29,899 nt of DNA from Christensenella sp. UBA941 (GTDB lineage Bacteria; Bacillota; Clostridia; Christensenellales; UBA941): NCBI GenBank assembly GCA_002293365.1, contig DBDD01000036.1, positions 1 through 29,899 of the forward strand, written 5' to 3'. Positions 16,611 to 23,906 of this stretch are shown in pieces (position 1 is the first letter of the stretch; every line of letters begins with the position of its first letter). Made by a program: the position numbers and the translations under genes. The notes below the pieces were generated by a model. That model was not told the DNA's origin and ran no database searches. It saw only the letters and a list, made by a program, of their open reading frames with translations.

Positions 16611-16648
16611 AAAGGACTGTCGCAAAGACGCGGCGGTTCTTTGTTTTT
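16611..16648 (+). terminator. Intrinsic terminator after the RsfA-like gene
   Basis: Thirteen-pair stem (16611-16623 with 16630-16642, three G-U pairs) around AAAGAC, followed by GTTTTT. The remaining part of the 315-base gap up to 16808 holds only repeat copy 3 and the promoter at 16764. Confidence 0.8.
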
Positions 16649-16763
16649 CTACCTATGTACGTCTCCTTTCCATTGCGCGCAGCGCTTTATTACGTTCCTA
16701 CAGAAAGAGAACAGAAAAGATATATCCATAAATTATAACTGTCAACACATTATTACAAAAATA

Positions 16764-16772
16764 TGCTATAAT
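16764..16772 (+). promoter_or_regulatory. Extended -10 promoter of the DUF6485-ybaK-spo0A group
   Basis: TGCTATAAT: a consensus TATAAT (16767-16772) with the TGn extension. No good -35 hexamer at 17 bases, which fits an extended -10 promoter. It lies 37 bases before the ATG at 16809. Confidence 0.55.
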
Positions 16773-16808
16773 CAATAAGTTACACGACGGAAAGAAAGAG
16801 GGAACCAT

Positions 16809-16994
16809 ATGCCGTGCGATACAAATAAAGCAATTAAGTGTACCTGTACCTACAGCTGCCCTAGACGCGGCAAGTGCTGCGAATGCGTGGCGTATCATGG
16901 GCGCTCTGGGGAATTTCCTGCATGCTTTTTTTCAGCGAATATGGAAAAGACTTATGATAGGAGCCTTGCGGCGCTCATTCGCGACAGAAAATAG
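16809..16994 (+). CDS. Small Cys-rich DUF6485-family protein
   Basis: A 61-residue protein with eight Cys (positions 3, 11, 13, 17, 23, 24, 26, 39) in the pattern CTCTYSCPRRGKCCECVAYH, then GEFPACFF and a helical tail (EKTYDRSLAALIRDRK). This matches the DUF6485 miniprotein family of Clostridia; function is unknown but metal binding is likely. A clear ribosome site (GAGGG) precedes the ATG. It heads a tight group with ybaK (18-base gap) and spo0A. Confidence 0.85.
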   Translation: MPCDTNKAIKCTCTYSCPRRGKCCECVAYHGRSGEFPACFFSANMEKTYDRSLAALIRDRK

Positions 16995-17012
16995 AAGCAA
17001 AGGGGAAATCAC

Positions 17013-17489
17013 ATGGGTTTAGAACAGGTACGCTCGTATTTACGCGCGTGGAATAAGGATGGTGATATTTTAGAATTGGACGCGTCGACGGCGACGGTTC
17101 CTCTAGCGGCAGCCGCGCTAGGAGTCGAAGAGGCGCGCATAGCCAAGAGCATTTCGCTAAAAAACGGTGAGGGCGCGCTCGTTTTGGTCTTCGCAGGAGA
17201 TGCGAAGATCGATAACAAGAAATTCAAAGAAACGTTTGGGTTCAAAGCTTCAATGCTAAGCGCGGACGACGCGCTGCGTTTTACCGGTCATGCCGTGGGC
17301 GGGGTTTGCCCGTTCGCGCTGCCGGACGGGGTAAAGGTCTATCTCGATAAATCCATGCTGCGCTTTACAACAGTTTTTCCCGCGTGCGGCACTGGCAATT
17401 CTGCGATCGAGCTTACCCCGGAAGAACTCACGAAATACGCCCGCTGCGAAAAGTGGGTCGATGTTTGCAAGCTACAGGAAACACAATAA
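17013..17489 (+). CDS. YbaK/EbsC-family aminoacyl-tRNA deacylase
   Basis: A 158-residue single-domain protein of the YbaK/EbsC/ProX superfamily, which hydrolyses mischarged tRNA such as Cys- or Ala-tRNA(Pro). Family-like segments are ARIAKSISLKNGEGALVLVF, GHAVGGVCPFALPDGVKVYL and VFPACGTGNSAIELTPEEL. The catalytic Lys in family members lies in the KSISLK region. GGGG is placed before the ATG. Specificity between YbaK, YeaK and ProX subtypes is not certain. Confidence 0.9.
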   Translation: MGLEQVRSYLRAWNKDGDILELDASTATVPLAAAALGVEEARIAKSISLKNGEGALVLVFAGDAKIDNKKFKETFGFKASMLSADDALRFTGHAVGGVCPFALPDGVKVYLDKSMLRFTTVFPACGTGNSAIELTPEELTKYARCEKWVDVCKLQETQ

Positions 17490-17511
17490 GAATTCAAGTA
17501 TGGAGGGCAGC

Positions 17512-18261
17512 ATGATACTATCGGTTCTCCTTGCGGACGATAACAGAGATTGGATAGAAATATTAGCTACAAAGATCGGCCAGGATCCAGATTTTCGTAT
17601 CGCCGCGAAAGCGTTTGATGGAAAAGAAGCCCTACGGCTCATCGAATTACATAGGCCGGACGTCGTATTTTTGGATGTCGTCATGCCCGAGTTCGACGGT
17701 CCGTATGTTGTCAACTATATTCGTGAAAAGATGCCGGACTACGATCCAATCATATACATCCTATCCGGTATCGGTACGGACTCGATAATCAAATCCCTTA
17801 GCGATCTAAACGTAGACTATTATAGCATGAAGCCCGTCGATCTCGGCGTATTGCATGCAAAGCTGCGCGAGCTCGTCGCCCAACGGACTATGGCCGCCGT
17901 GCTTACAAAAAGCGCCGACGAGAAAGCGCCCGATTTAGAAGAGATGATCTCCGATATCGTTTGCAGGCTAGGCATCTTGCCGCATCTAAAAGCGAATCAA
18001 TGCGCGTGTTCCGCTCTGATTTACTACGTCCGCTACTCGACGGACTTCCACCAGCTTACCAAGGCGCTCTACCCTGAAGTCGCCAAGGCAATCAATACGA
18101 CGCCTATGGCTGTCGAGCGGAATCTGCGCCGGGCGATCTACCACATGCTGCAAAACAAAACGGAACTCTACAAAGAGATATTTTCGTATTATCCTGTAGA
18201 GTTTATAACAAACAGCGAGTTTTTATCGATCGTTTCGAATTATATAAAAAGCAAGATGTAA
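17512..18261 (+). CDS. spo0A: Spo0A-type response regulator (sporulation master regulator family)
   Basis: A 249-residue protein. Residues 1-120 are a receiver: acidic pair in LLADDN, phospho-acceptor Asp in VVFLDVVMPEFDG, Ser in ILSGIG and Lys in YYSMKPVD. Residues from about 142 match the Spo0A DNA-binding domain (LTKALYPEVAKAINTT, MAVERNLRRAIYHML, ITNSEFLSIVSNYIKS), a fold found only in Spo0A. It would bind 0A boxes as a phosphorylated dimer. The frame opens at 17461 but GGAGG five bases before the ATG at 17512 fixes the start. The usual neighbour spoIVB is absent, so it may be relocated or a paralogue. Confidence 0.9.
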   Translation: MILSVLLADDNRDWIEILATKIGQDPDFRIAAKAFDGKEALRLIELHRPDVVFLDVVMPEFDGPYVVNYIREKMPDYDPIIYILSGIGTDSIIKSLSDLNVDYYSMKPVDLGVLHAKLRELVAQRTMAAVLTKSADEKAPDLEEMISDIVCRLGILPHLKANQCACSALIYYVRYSTDFHQLTKALYPEVAKAINTTPMAVERNLRRAIYHMLQNKTELYKEIFSYYPVEFITNSEFLSIVSNYIKSKM

Positions 18262-18287
18262 TCCAAGCGTTTTAGGGGGTACGTAAT

Positions 18288-18586
18288 ATGGCAAAGCTGC
18301 TATACCAAGGGCACGGAAGCGCGCGGCTAACTACGGACGAAGGCAAGATCGTATATATCGACCCATACGCGGGCGGCGGCTACGATTTATCTGCCGATCT
18401 AATATTGGCGACGGGATTTACAACATGGGCTTAGAAGAAGCGTCCGAGTGCGCCTCTCTGATAGGCGCGAAAACAAGCATCCCGTACCATATGAAGCCGG
18501 GCGCGCTGTTCGATCGCGAATATGCCGAACGCTTTAAGGCGGTTGGGCGCATGATCGTCGCGGCTGGCGAAGAGATCGAACTATAA
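18288..18586 (+). pseudogene. Broken metallo-beta-lactamase-fold hydrolase (internal deletion and frameshift)
   Basis: A good ribosome site (AGGGGG) and ATG at 18288 open a frame MAKLLYQGHGSARLTTDEGK ending at TAG 18432. The start (IVYIDPYAGGGYDLSADLILAT) is the N-terminus of the UPF0173/YtkL-like MBL family. A different frame, ending at 18586, encodes the C-terminus (MGLEEASECASLIGAK, YHMKPGALF, RMIVAAGEEIEL). The join is near 18405-18415. The middle, about 100 residues including the HxHxDH metal motif that normally follows LILAT, is missing. Start and end are intact, so a single internal deletion with frame change is the simplest reading. Confidence 0.85.
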
Positions 18587-18642
18587 AGAGCCCATCATAG
18601 GCGCATAATATTTGTGGGGCAATTCGTAATCGCCCGTCGCCC

Positions 18643-18724
18643 CTGTAGGGACGCGATATATCGCGTCCGTGATACGTACAACAACGGTTTCTTGGTCACG
18701 GACGCCATATATGGCGTCCCTACA
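18643..18724. repeat. TGTAGGG palindromic repeat, copy 2
   Basis: An 82-base element closely matching copy 1 in both outer 31-base arms (one mismatch), with a different 20-base centre. It contains the same perfect palindrome GGACGCCATATATGGCGTCC. It sits 17 bases before the ribosome site of the DUF2271 lipoprotein gene, as copy 1 sits in the serpin leader. Confidence 0.9.
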
Positions 18725-18751
18725 ACAAATCGCTCCATACAGGAGGTTTCC

Positions 18752-19369
18752 ATGAAAATATATAAATCCGCCGCTACATTCGCGGCAATCCTCGCGCTAT
18801 TGTTCTTATGCGCGTGCCAAAGAACGCCGCTTGAAGCCCCTCCCCCGCCCGAACCCGCGCGAAGCGAGGCGGGCAGCGTCGCAATAAGCTTCGACTTCAA
18901 CAGGCAATCGGGCTACGCCTCAAACCAATACGCCGTCTGGATCGAGGACAATCAAGGCAATTTTATAACAACGCTGTATGCGACGCGACATACGGCGGCG
19001 GGCGGCTACAAGCAGCGCCCGGATTCAATACCGCTATGGGTGGAACGCTCCGACCTAGCGAACATGACAAGAGTGGATGCTATAACCGGCCCAACGCCGC
19101 AGGTTATTTCCCATAGCTATATCTGGGATTGCAGAGGCGCGGGCGGCGGGCCTGTTCCCGACGGAACCTACAGGTTTTTCGTCGAGGGTTCGCTCCGATG
19201 GAAAAACCGAGTGCTCTTTACAGGCGAAATCGAGGTCGGCGGCGATGCGGCGACGGTAGAAGCAAAGGCCGAGTACTTCTACGAAGGCTCCGTCGATCAG
19301 CCCGCGCTGGACGCAAGCGCCGAAGAAAACAGCATGATACCATCGGTCACGGCGACGTATACGCCCTAA
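18752..19369 (+). CDS. DUF2271-like secreted lipoprotein
   Basis: A 205-residue protein with signal peptide and lipobox LCAC (Cys near residue 20), then a Pro-rich linker (LEAPPPPEPA). The mature part matches the DUF2271 plan: beta-strands around YAVWIEDNQGNFITTLYATR, a WVERSDL segment, VDAITGPTP and WDCRGAGGGPVPDGTYRFFVE, related to FlgD-type Ig-like folds. Function unknown; members often sit with flavin/thioredoxin redox proteins, none of which are seen here. The frame is open upstream through repeat copy 2, but AGGAGG five bases before the ATG at 18752 sets the start. Confidence 0.8.
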   Translation: MKIYKSAATFAAILALLFLCACQRTPLEAPPPPEPARSEAGSVAISFDFNRQSGYASNQYAVWIEDNQGNFITTLYATRHTAAGGYKQRPDSIPLWVERSDLANMTRVDAITGPTPQVISHSYIWDCRGAGGGPVPDGTYRFFVEGSLRWKNRVLFTGEIEVGGDAATVEAKAEYFYEGSVDQPALDASAEENSMIPSVTATYTP

Positions 19370-19459
19370 AGCGTGGACAGTGATGGTGGAGTTGGAATGC
19401 TCGCCTTCGGGCGAAAAGGCGCTTGAAGTGTGTTTATATTTCATGGGGGATTTTTACAA

Positions 19460-20095
19460 ATGGGGCCAGCAAATAATAATCGTCAGCACATCAGAAATAT
19501 ACTTGCCGTCGCCATCGGCTTAATGTGCCTTGTCGCAGTTATTGCCGGTTACTGCATACCGATATTTGAATTATTAAGAGAGCAGGGATATAAAGCATTT
19601 GGCGCGTTAAGCGAATACTGCTTTATTGCCAATTCGGCTGTAGGATGTGCCTTTTTATTCGGTGGGATTTATGGCCTAACGAAAAAGAAAGCCTTTCCGT
19701 CAACCGTATATTTTTGCTGCATGATTGTGATTTTACTTATGTTTATAGCAACCTTGGCTTTTCGCTTGAACACAGATGGCGCGTTCGCCTTTTTGCATAT
19801 CATAGACCCGGTTTGTGTATTTCTTTATTGGTGTGTTTTTTGCGACCACACAAGACTGCCTAAAAAACATATTTGGGCCGTGTTGATTTTTCCCGCAGCA
19901 TACATTATCATTGTTCTGCTCTATAGAGCGTCGGTAGGGCAGTTTCCTTTCCCGATAAGCGCGATAGCATCGTTTGGAGATTGGTATGTCGCAGCGTTTG
20001 TGCCGATCATATTAATCGTTTTGGTGGGGTTGGGTTTTGTGTTTGATTTTCTAAACAGGCGCGTATATAAGCGAATAGATAGCATAAAAAAATAA
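19460..20095 (+). CDS. Pr6Pr-like (FAR-17a/AIG1-like) integral membrane protein
   Basis: A 211-residue protein with about six membrane helices. Features such as LSEYCFIANSAVGCAFLF, RLNTDGAFAFLHIIDPVCVF, IFPAAYIIIVLLYRASVG and the final LNRRVYKRI match the Pr6Pr family of small membrane proteins. Function is unknown. GGGGG lies nine bases before the ATG at 19460; an earlier ATG at 19430 has no ribosome site. Its codon use is visibly more AT-rich than that of its neighbours. A terminator follows at 20201. Confidence 0.7.
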   Translation: MGPANNNRQHIRNILAVAIGLMCLVAVIAGYCIPIFELLREQGYKAFGALSEYCFIANSAVGCAFLFGGIYGLTKKKAFPSTVYFCCMIVILLMFIATLAFRLNTDGAFAFLHIIDPVCVFLYWCVFCDHTRLPKKHIWAVLIFPAAYIIIVLLYRASVGQFPFPISAIASFGDWYVAAFVPIILIVLVGLGFVFDFLNRRVYKRIDSIKK

Positions 20096-20200
20096 ACATG
20101 CTCGGTTTTCGCCTTCGCCGCAGAAGGCCTACTACCCAATGCGAGCCACGGCCGCGTAAGAATCCAGCGTATTTTCATTAGCCATCGCGATTTTACATGA

Positions 20201-20228
20201 CAACCGTAAAAATCGGTTGCTTTTTTTT
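20201..20228 (+). terminator. Intrinsic terminator after the Pr6Pr-like gene
   Basis: CAACCG-TAAAAAT-CGGTTG (20201-20219), then C and eight T. The T-run overlaps the -35 region of the zinc operon promoter. Confidence 0.85.
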
Positions 20229-20260
20229 GTAAATTGAGCTAAAATGAAAGTCGCTTTCAT
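20217..20260 (+). promoter_or_regulatory. Zinc operon promoter with overlapping palindromic operator
   Basis: TTGCTT (20217-20222), 17-base spacer, TAAAAT (20240-20245). Directly over and after the -10 box is the perfect inverted repeat ATGAAAG-TCG-CTTTCAT (20244-20260). A palindrome here, before a Fur-family regulator gene, is a likely autoregulatory operator. It is not the known Bacillus Zur box. Confidence 0.65.
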
Positions 20261-20282
20261 ATTCATGAAGGAGATGAAGTAT

Positions 20283-20690
20283 TTGAACCGGCCATCGCGC
20301 TACAAAACGAAGCAGTCGGAGGCGATACTCGCTTATATCGCGTCTTTGGGCGAACCTGTCACGGCGGGGGAAATCGTTGCGCACTTTAAAAGCGCCGCAA
20401 CGCCTATAGCGCTTACGACGGTCTATCGTCATCTCGAAAAGTTCGAGGAACGCGGCGAGGTATTGCGCAGCGTCCTGGACGAATCCGGCGCCCGCTACCA
20501 ATACGTCGGCGGACAAAGCGCGAAGGAGCGCTTTTATCTGAAATGCGAGCAGTGCGGCGGGCTTGAACATCTTAGCTGCGGCGAAGTCCATACGTTTCGC
20601 CAGCATATAATCGACGAACACGATTTTCAGATCAGCCCCACGAAAGCCGTGCTGTACGGAAAATGCAAGGCCTGCGTCCGCGAAGGATAG
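20283..20690 (+). CDS. Fur-family metalloregulator, probably zinc-responsive (Zur-like)
   Basis: A 135-residue Fur-family repressor: winged helix at residues 1-75 (SEAILAYIASLGEPVTAGEI, TTVYRHLEKFEERGEV) and a metal-binding part with two CxxC pairs (CEQC and CKAC) for the structural zinc plus His residues (GGLEHLSC, EDH-type HDFQI). Position before znuA-, znuC- and znuB-like genes indicates zinc control. The frame opens at 20244, but AAGGAG at 20268-20273 points to TTG 20283, nine bases downstream; the earlier ATG codons are in the operator or too close to the ribosome site. Start choice is the least certain part. Confidence 0.88.
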   Translation: MNRPSRYKTKQSEAILAYIASLGEPVTAGEIVAHFKSAATPIALTTVYRHLEKFEERGEVLRSVLDESGARYQYVGGQSAKERFYLKCEQCGGLEHLSCGEVHTFRQHIIDEHDFQISPTKAVLYGKCKACVREG

Positions 20691-20719
20691 TCGCACGAAT
20701 CACGATTGGAGGTTTGATT

Positions 20720-21814
20720 TTGAAGAAGCTTGTTGTACTTATACTCGCGTTGGCTCTGGCCACGGCGACTTTGGGAGGCTGCGCGCCAGCCGCGCCAGTC
20801 GCACCGGTGAATAACGATGCAAACGCGCCCTCTGGAGCGCCCGCTGCGCCCGAGGTCGAGCGCCTGAATATCATCACTACGATTTTCGCGCCATACGATT
20901 TCGTGCGCCAGATTGTTGGCGATAAGGCCGACGTAACGATGTTGCTGCCCCCGGCTTCAGAAAGCCATTCCTTCGAGCCGACGCCCCAGGATATCATAAA
21001 GATTAATGACAGCGACGTATTTATCTATGTCGGCGGGGATTCGGACGCGTGGGTGGACGGCATTTTGGAATCCATAGACACCTCGAACATGGAGATAATC
21101 ACGCTTATGGACTGCGTAGAGGTCGTCGAGGAGGAAGTCGTCGAAGGTATGGAGCCCGACGAGCACGACCACGGGCATGAAGAAGAAGCAGACCACGCTC
21201 ACGAAGAAGAAGCTGACCACGCTCACGAAGAAGAAGCCGACCACGCTCACGAAGAAGAAGCTGGACATGAGCACGATGAGGAAATCGTCTACGACGAGCA
21301 CGTCTGGACATCGCCTCGCAACGCGAAGTTGATCGTACAGAAAATATCCGACGCTCTCTGCGTGTGCGATTCAGCCAATGCCGCCGCGTTTCAATCGAAC
21401 ACAGCGGCCTATCTTACGGAGCTCGACGTGCTGGACGCTCAGTTTAAAGAGGTCGTCGGCAGCGCCGCGCGCAAAACGATCGTCTTTGGCGACAGATTCC
21501 CCTTCCGCTATTTCGCGGACGCTTACGGGCTTACATACTCGGCGGCTTTTGTAGGCTGCTCCACGGAGACTGAGGCGAGCCCGGCTACCGTTAAGTTCCT
21601 TATCGACAAGGTCAGGAAAGAAAGTATCCCCGTCGTATTCCATATCGAGCTTGGCAATGAGAACATGACAAACGCAATATGCGAGGAAACCGGAGCGAAA
21701 TCCCTTCTGCTGCACGCCTGCCACAATATCACCAGGGACGATTTTCTGGCAGGGGTAACATATGTCGATTTGATGAAAAATAACGTAGAGACATTGAGGG
21801 AGGCGCTTGCATAG
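20720..21814 (+). CDS. Zinc ABC transporter substrate-binding lipoprotein (ZnuA/AdcA-like) with His-rich loop
   Basis: A 364-residue lipoprotein (lipobox LGGC near residue 20) of the cluster A-I metal-binding family. First ligand His is in SESHSFEPT, second in DEHVWTSPRN; the expected third-ligand region reads FGDRFPFRYFADAYGL, as in a clostridial subgroup where His is absent there. Between ligands one and two is an acidic His-rich loop made of four 24-base repeats (EEEADHAH units), likely to collect zinc. Start is TTG at 20720 with GGAGG seven bases upstream. It is followed by its ATPase with no gap. Confidence 0.93.
   Translation: MKKLVVLILALALATATLGGCAPAAPVAPVNNDANAPSGAPAAPEVERLNIITTIFAPYDFVRQIVGDKADVTMLLPPASESHSFEPTPQDIIKINDSDVFIYVGGDSDAWVDGILESIDTSNMEIITLMDCVEVVEEEVVEGMEPDEHDHGHEEEADHAHEEEADHAHEEEADHAHEEEAGHEHDEEIVYDEHVWTSPRNAKLIVQKISDALCVCDSANAAAFQSNTAAYLTELDVLDAQFKEVVGSAARKTIVFGDRFPFRYFADAYGLTYSAAFVGCSTETEASPATVKFLIDKVRKESIPVVFHIELGNENMTNAICEETGAKSLLLHACHNITRDDFLAGVTYVDLMKNNVETLREALA
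21179..21274 (+). repeat. Four tandem 24-base repeats coding the His-rich loop
   Basis: Units 21179-21202, 21203-21226 and 21227-21250 differ only at one third-position base (GCA, GCT, GCC for Ala); the fourth, 21251-21274, is degenerate. Each encodes eight residues, EEEADHAH. In frame and without spacers, so a coding tandem repeat that could change copy number by slippage. Confidence 0.95.
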
Positions 21815-22531
21815 ATGGCATTAATCGCTTGCCGGGACGCGTCGTTTTCATACGAAGGTAATATCGCCGTCAGCGGCTTGAATTTCACTGTTGAAAGCGG
21901 GGATTATCTCTGCATCGTCGGCGAAAACGGCTCCGGCAAGAGCACTCTTATGAAGGGCTTGCTCCGTCTGAAGCCTCCTCGCGCCGGCATCGTCTCGATG
22001 GGCGATGGGCTTAAGCCGAGCGAAATCGGCTACCTTCCCCAACAAACCGCAGCGCAAAAGGATTTTCCCGCAAGCGCCTATGAGGTCGTCCTATCAGGGC
22101 GATTAGGCGCGCGCGGGCTTAAGCCATTCTATTCGAAGACAGATAAGGCTATCGTTGAAGAGAACATCGAGCGCCTTGGCGTCGGCCCCATTCGGAACAG
22201 GTGCTACCGGGAGCTGTCCGGCGGGCAGCAGCAACGCGTGCTGCTCGCGCGGGCGCTCTGCGCCACGAAAAAGCTGCTGCTGCTCGACGAGCCCGTCGCG
22301 GGGCTAGACCCATTGGTTACTCAAGAGCTATATAAGCTGATCGAAAATATCAATCGCGATACGGGCCTGACGGTCGTCATGGTTTCGCACGACGTCCGCA
22401 GCGCTGTTAAATACGCGAGCCATATACTCCATCTGAGTACGGAACAGATCTTTTTCGGGAAAACGAAAGACTATCTACAAACCAAAGCCGGCATTGGTTT
22501 TTTAGGAACGGAGGGCAATGGTAATGATTGA
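21815..22531 (+). CDS. Zinc ABC transporter ATPase (ZnuC-like)
   Basis: A 238-residue ATPase with Walker A GENGSGKST, Q-loop in IGYLPQQTA, signature LSGGQQQRVLLAR, Walker B LLLLDEPVAGLD and H-loop VVMVSHD. It follows the binding protein stop directly and overlaps the permease gene by eight bases, so it belongs to the zinc importer. GGGAGG lies upstream of the ATG inside the preceding gene. Confidence 0.95.
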   Translation: MALIACRDASFSYEGNIAVSGLNFTVESGDYLCIVGENGSGKSTLMKGLLRLKPPRAGIVSMGDGLKPSEIGYLPQQTAAQKDFPASAYEVVLSGRLGARGLKPFYSKTDKAIVEENIERLGVGPIRNRCYRELSGGQQQRVLLARALCATKKLLLLDEPVAGLDPLVTQELYKLIENINRDTGLTVVMVSHDVRSAVKYASHILHLSTEQIFFGKTKDYLQTKAGIGFLGTEGNGND

Positions 22532-23351
22532 CACTTTGATCGAGATGTTTTCGTATACTTTTCTTGTACGCGCGGTCGTAGTGGGTCTGTTGGTTTCGCT
22601 TTGCGCGGCGCTTTTGGGCGTAAGCCTCGTATTAAAGCGCTATTCGATGATCGGCGACGGGCTATCGCACGTAGGCTTCGGCACGCTGGCGATAGCAACT
22701 GCGATGAACGCCGCTCCGCTGACGGTGTCTGTACCCATCGTAGTGCTAGCCGCGTTTTTGCTATTACGGATCAGCGAAAACGGCAAGATCAAGGGCGACG
22801 CCGCGATAGCGCTTATTTCCACGGGCGCTTTGGCGATAGGCGTAATAGTCGTTTCTATGACAACGGGGCTCAATACGGACGTGTGTAACTACCTGTTCGG
22901 CAGCATTTTAGCTATGAGCAAGGACGACGTTACCCTTTCGATCATACTCGCTGCTGTCGTTTTGACCCTTTTTGTGTTATTCTATAACAAGATATTCGGT
23001 GTAACGTTTGACGAAAATTTCGCAAAGGCGACCGGCGTGAAGACGGGGCTGTACAATATGCTCATCGCGTTCTTAACGGCGATAACGATCGTATTGGGTA
23101 TGCGCATGATGGGAGCGCTGTTGATATCGAGCCTCATCATCTTCCCCGCTATAACGTCAATGCGGATTTGCAAGCGCTTTAGGAGCGTGACGATTTGCTC
23201 CGCCGTTGTATCGGTTGTGTGCTTTTTTATCGGCGTGGTCGGCTCCTACGTCTACGCAACTCCTACGGGCGCAAGCGTAGTAATCGTGAACATGACTGCG
23301 CTCGCGGTGTTCTGGATCGCGAATACGCTTAAAAGGAGGGAAGCGATATGA
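22524..23351 (+). CDS. Zinc ABC transporter permease (ZnuB-like)
   Basis: A 275-residue ABC-3 family permease with about eight membrane helices, e.g. RAVVVGLLVSLCAALLGVSL, the family motif VLKRYSMIGDGLSHVGFG and MRMMGALLISSLIIFPAIT. Two ATGs (22518 and 22524) are possible; GGAGGG is eight bases before 22524, which is preferred. Its stop overlaps the next gene (ATGA). Confidence 0.94.
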   Translation: MIDTLIEMFSYTFLVRAVVVGLLVSLCAALLGVSLVLKRYSMIGDGLSHVGFGTLAIATAMNAAPLTVSVPIVVLAAFLLLRISENGKIKGDAAIALISTGALAIGVIVVSMTTGLNTDVCNYLFGSILAMSKDDVTLSIILAAVVLTLFVLFYNKIFGVTFDENFAKATGVKTGLYNMLIAFLTAITIVLGMRMMGALLISSLIIFPAITSMRICKRFRSVTICSAVVSVVCFFIGVVGSYVYATPTGASVVIVNMTALAVFWIANTLKRREAI

Positions 23352-23899
23352 AAAAAATCGGAGTTACCGTACTATTGGGCTTGGTTGTATTGGCCGGCGT
23401 TATCATGTTAACAGGCGTTCAGCCTTCCTCCGAATATTCCGCGACAAACGGCAACGGCACGCTGGCCGTAGGCAGTGCGCAAGCGGCCGACGCCGAAGCC
23501 TCGCAAGCGCGCCACAATCTTGCGCTCGAAGAACCCTCCGGAGACGTTATAGAGATAAAAGAAAAGATGTTCGTCGCACAGACGAACGACGTCTACTATA
23601 ATCCTGATGATTACTTGGGCAAAACGCTGAAATACGAAGGGCTGTTCGATTCCTACGACGACCCCAGCAACGGCCAGACGTACTACGCCGTTATCCGCTT
23701 CGGCCCCGGTTGCTGCGGTATCGACTTAAACGCCGGCTTCGAGGTGCTGTGGGATCGCGAGTATCCAGCGCCGAACGACTGGGTTGAAGCCGTAGGCGTT
23801 TTGGAAGAATACGAAGAAAACGGCCAGAAGTATCTACGCCTCGCGCTCTCTTCGCTAACGGTCTTACCCGTACGCGGCGCGGAAACCGTTTATCAATAA
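23348..23899 (+). CDS. Membrane-anchored DUF1980-like protein at the end of the zinc operon
   Basis: A 183-residue protein with one N-terminal hydrophobic segment (VTVLLGLVVLAGVIMLTGV), uncleaved anchor or signal peptide, then a soluble domain. Residues 75-180 resemble the C-terminal domain of the YcgQ/TIGR03943 (DUF1980) family: DDYLGKTLKYEGLFDSY, VIRFGPGCCGIDLNAGFEV and NDWVEAVGVLEEY, with the paired Cys and Asp (CCGID) possibly binding metal. YcgQ-type proteins are often near zinc-regulated genes. The four-base overlap with the permease gene ties it to zinc uptake; its role (chaperone or secretion partner) is unknown. Confidence 0.65.
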   Translation: MKKIGVTVLLGLVVLAGVIMLTGVQPSSEYSATNGNGTLAVGSAQAADAEASQARHNLALEEPSGDVIEIKEKMFVAQTNDVYYNPDDYLGKTLKYEGLFDSYDDPSNGQTYYAVIRFGPGCCGIDLNAGFEVLWDREYPAPNDWVEAVGVLEEYEENGQKYLRLALSSLTVLPVRGAETVYQ

Positions 23900-23906
23900 A
23901 TTTAAA

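Noticed and set aside
19397..19420. Terminator between the DUF2271 and Pr6Pr-like genes
   Set aside because: Only a five-pair stem with a TTCG loop and no T-run; it is probably not a terminator.
21179..21274. Regular direct repeats that might suggest a CRISPR array
   Set aside because: Units are 24 bases, contiguous without spacers, in frame with the zinc-binding protein and translate to a His-rich loop.
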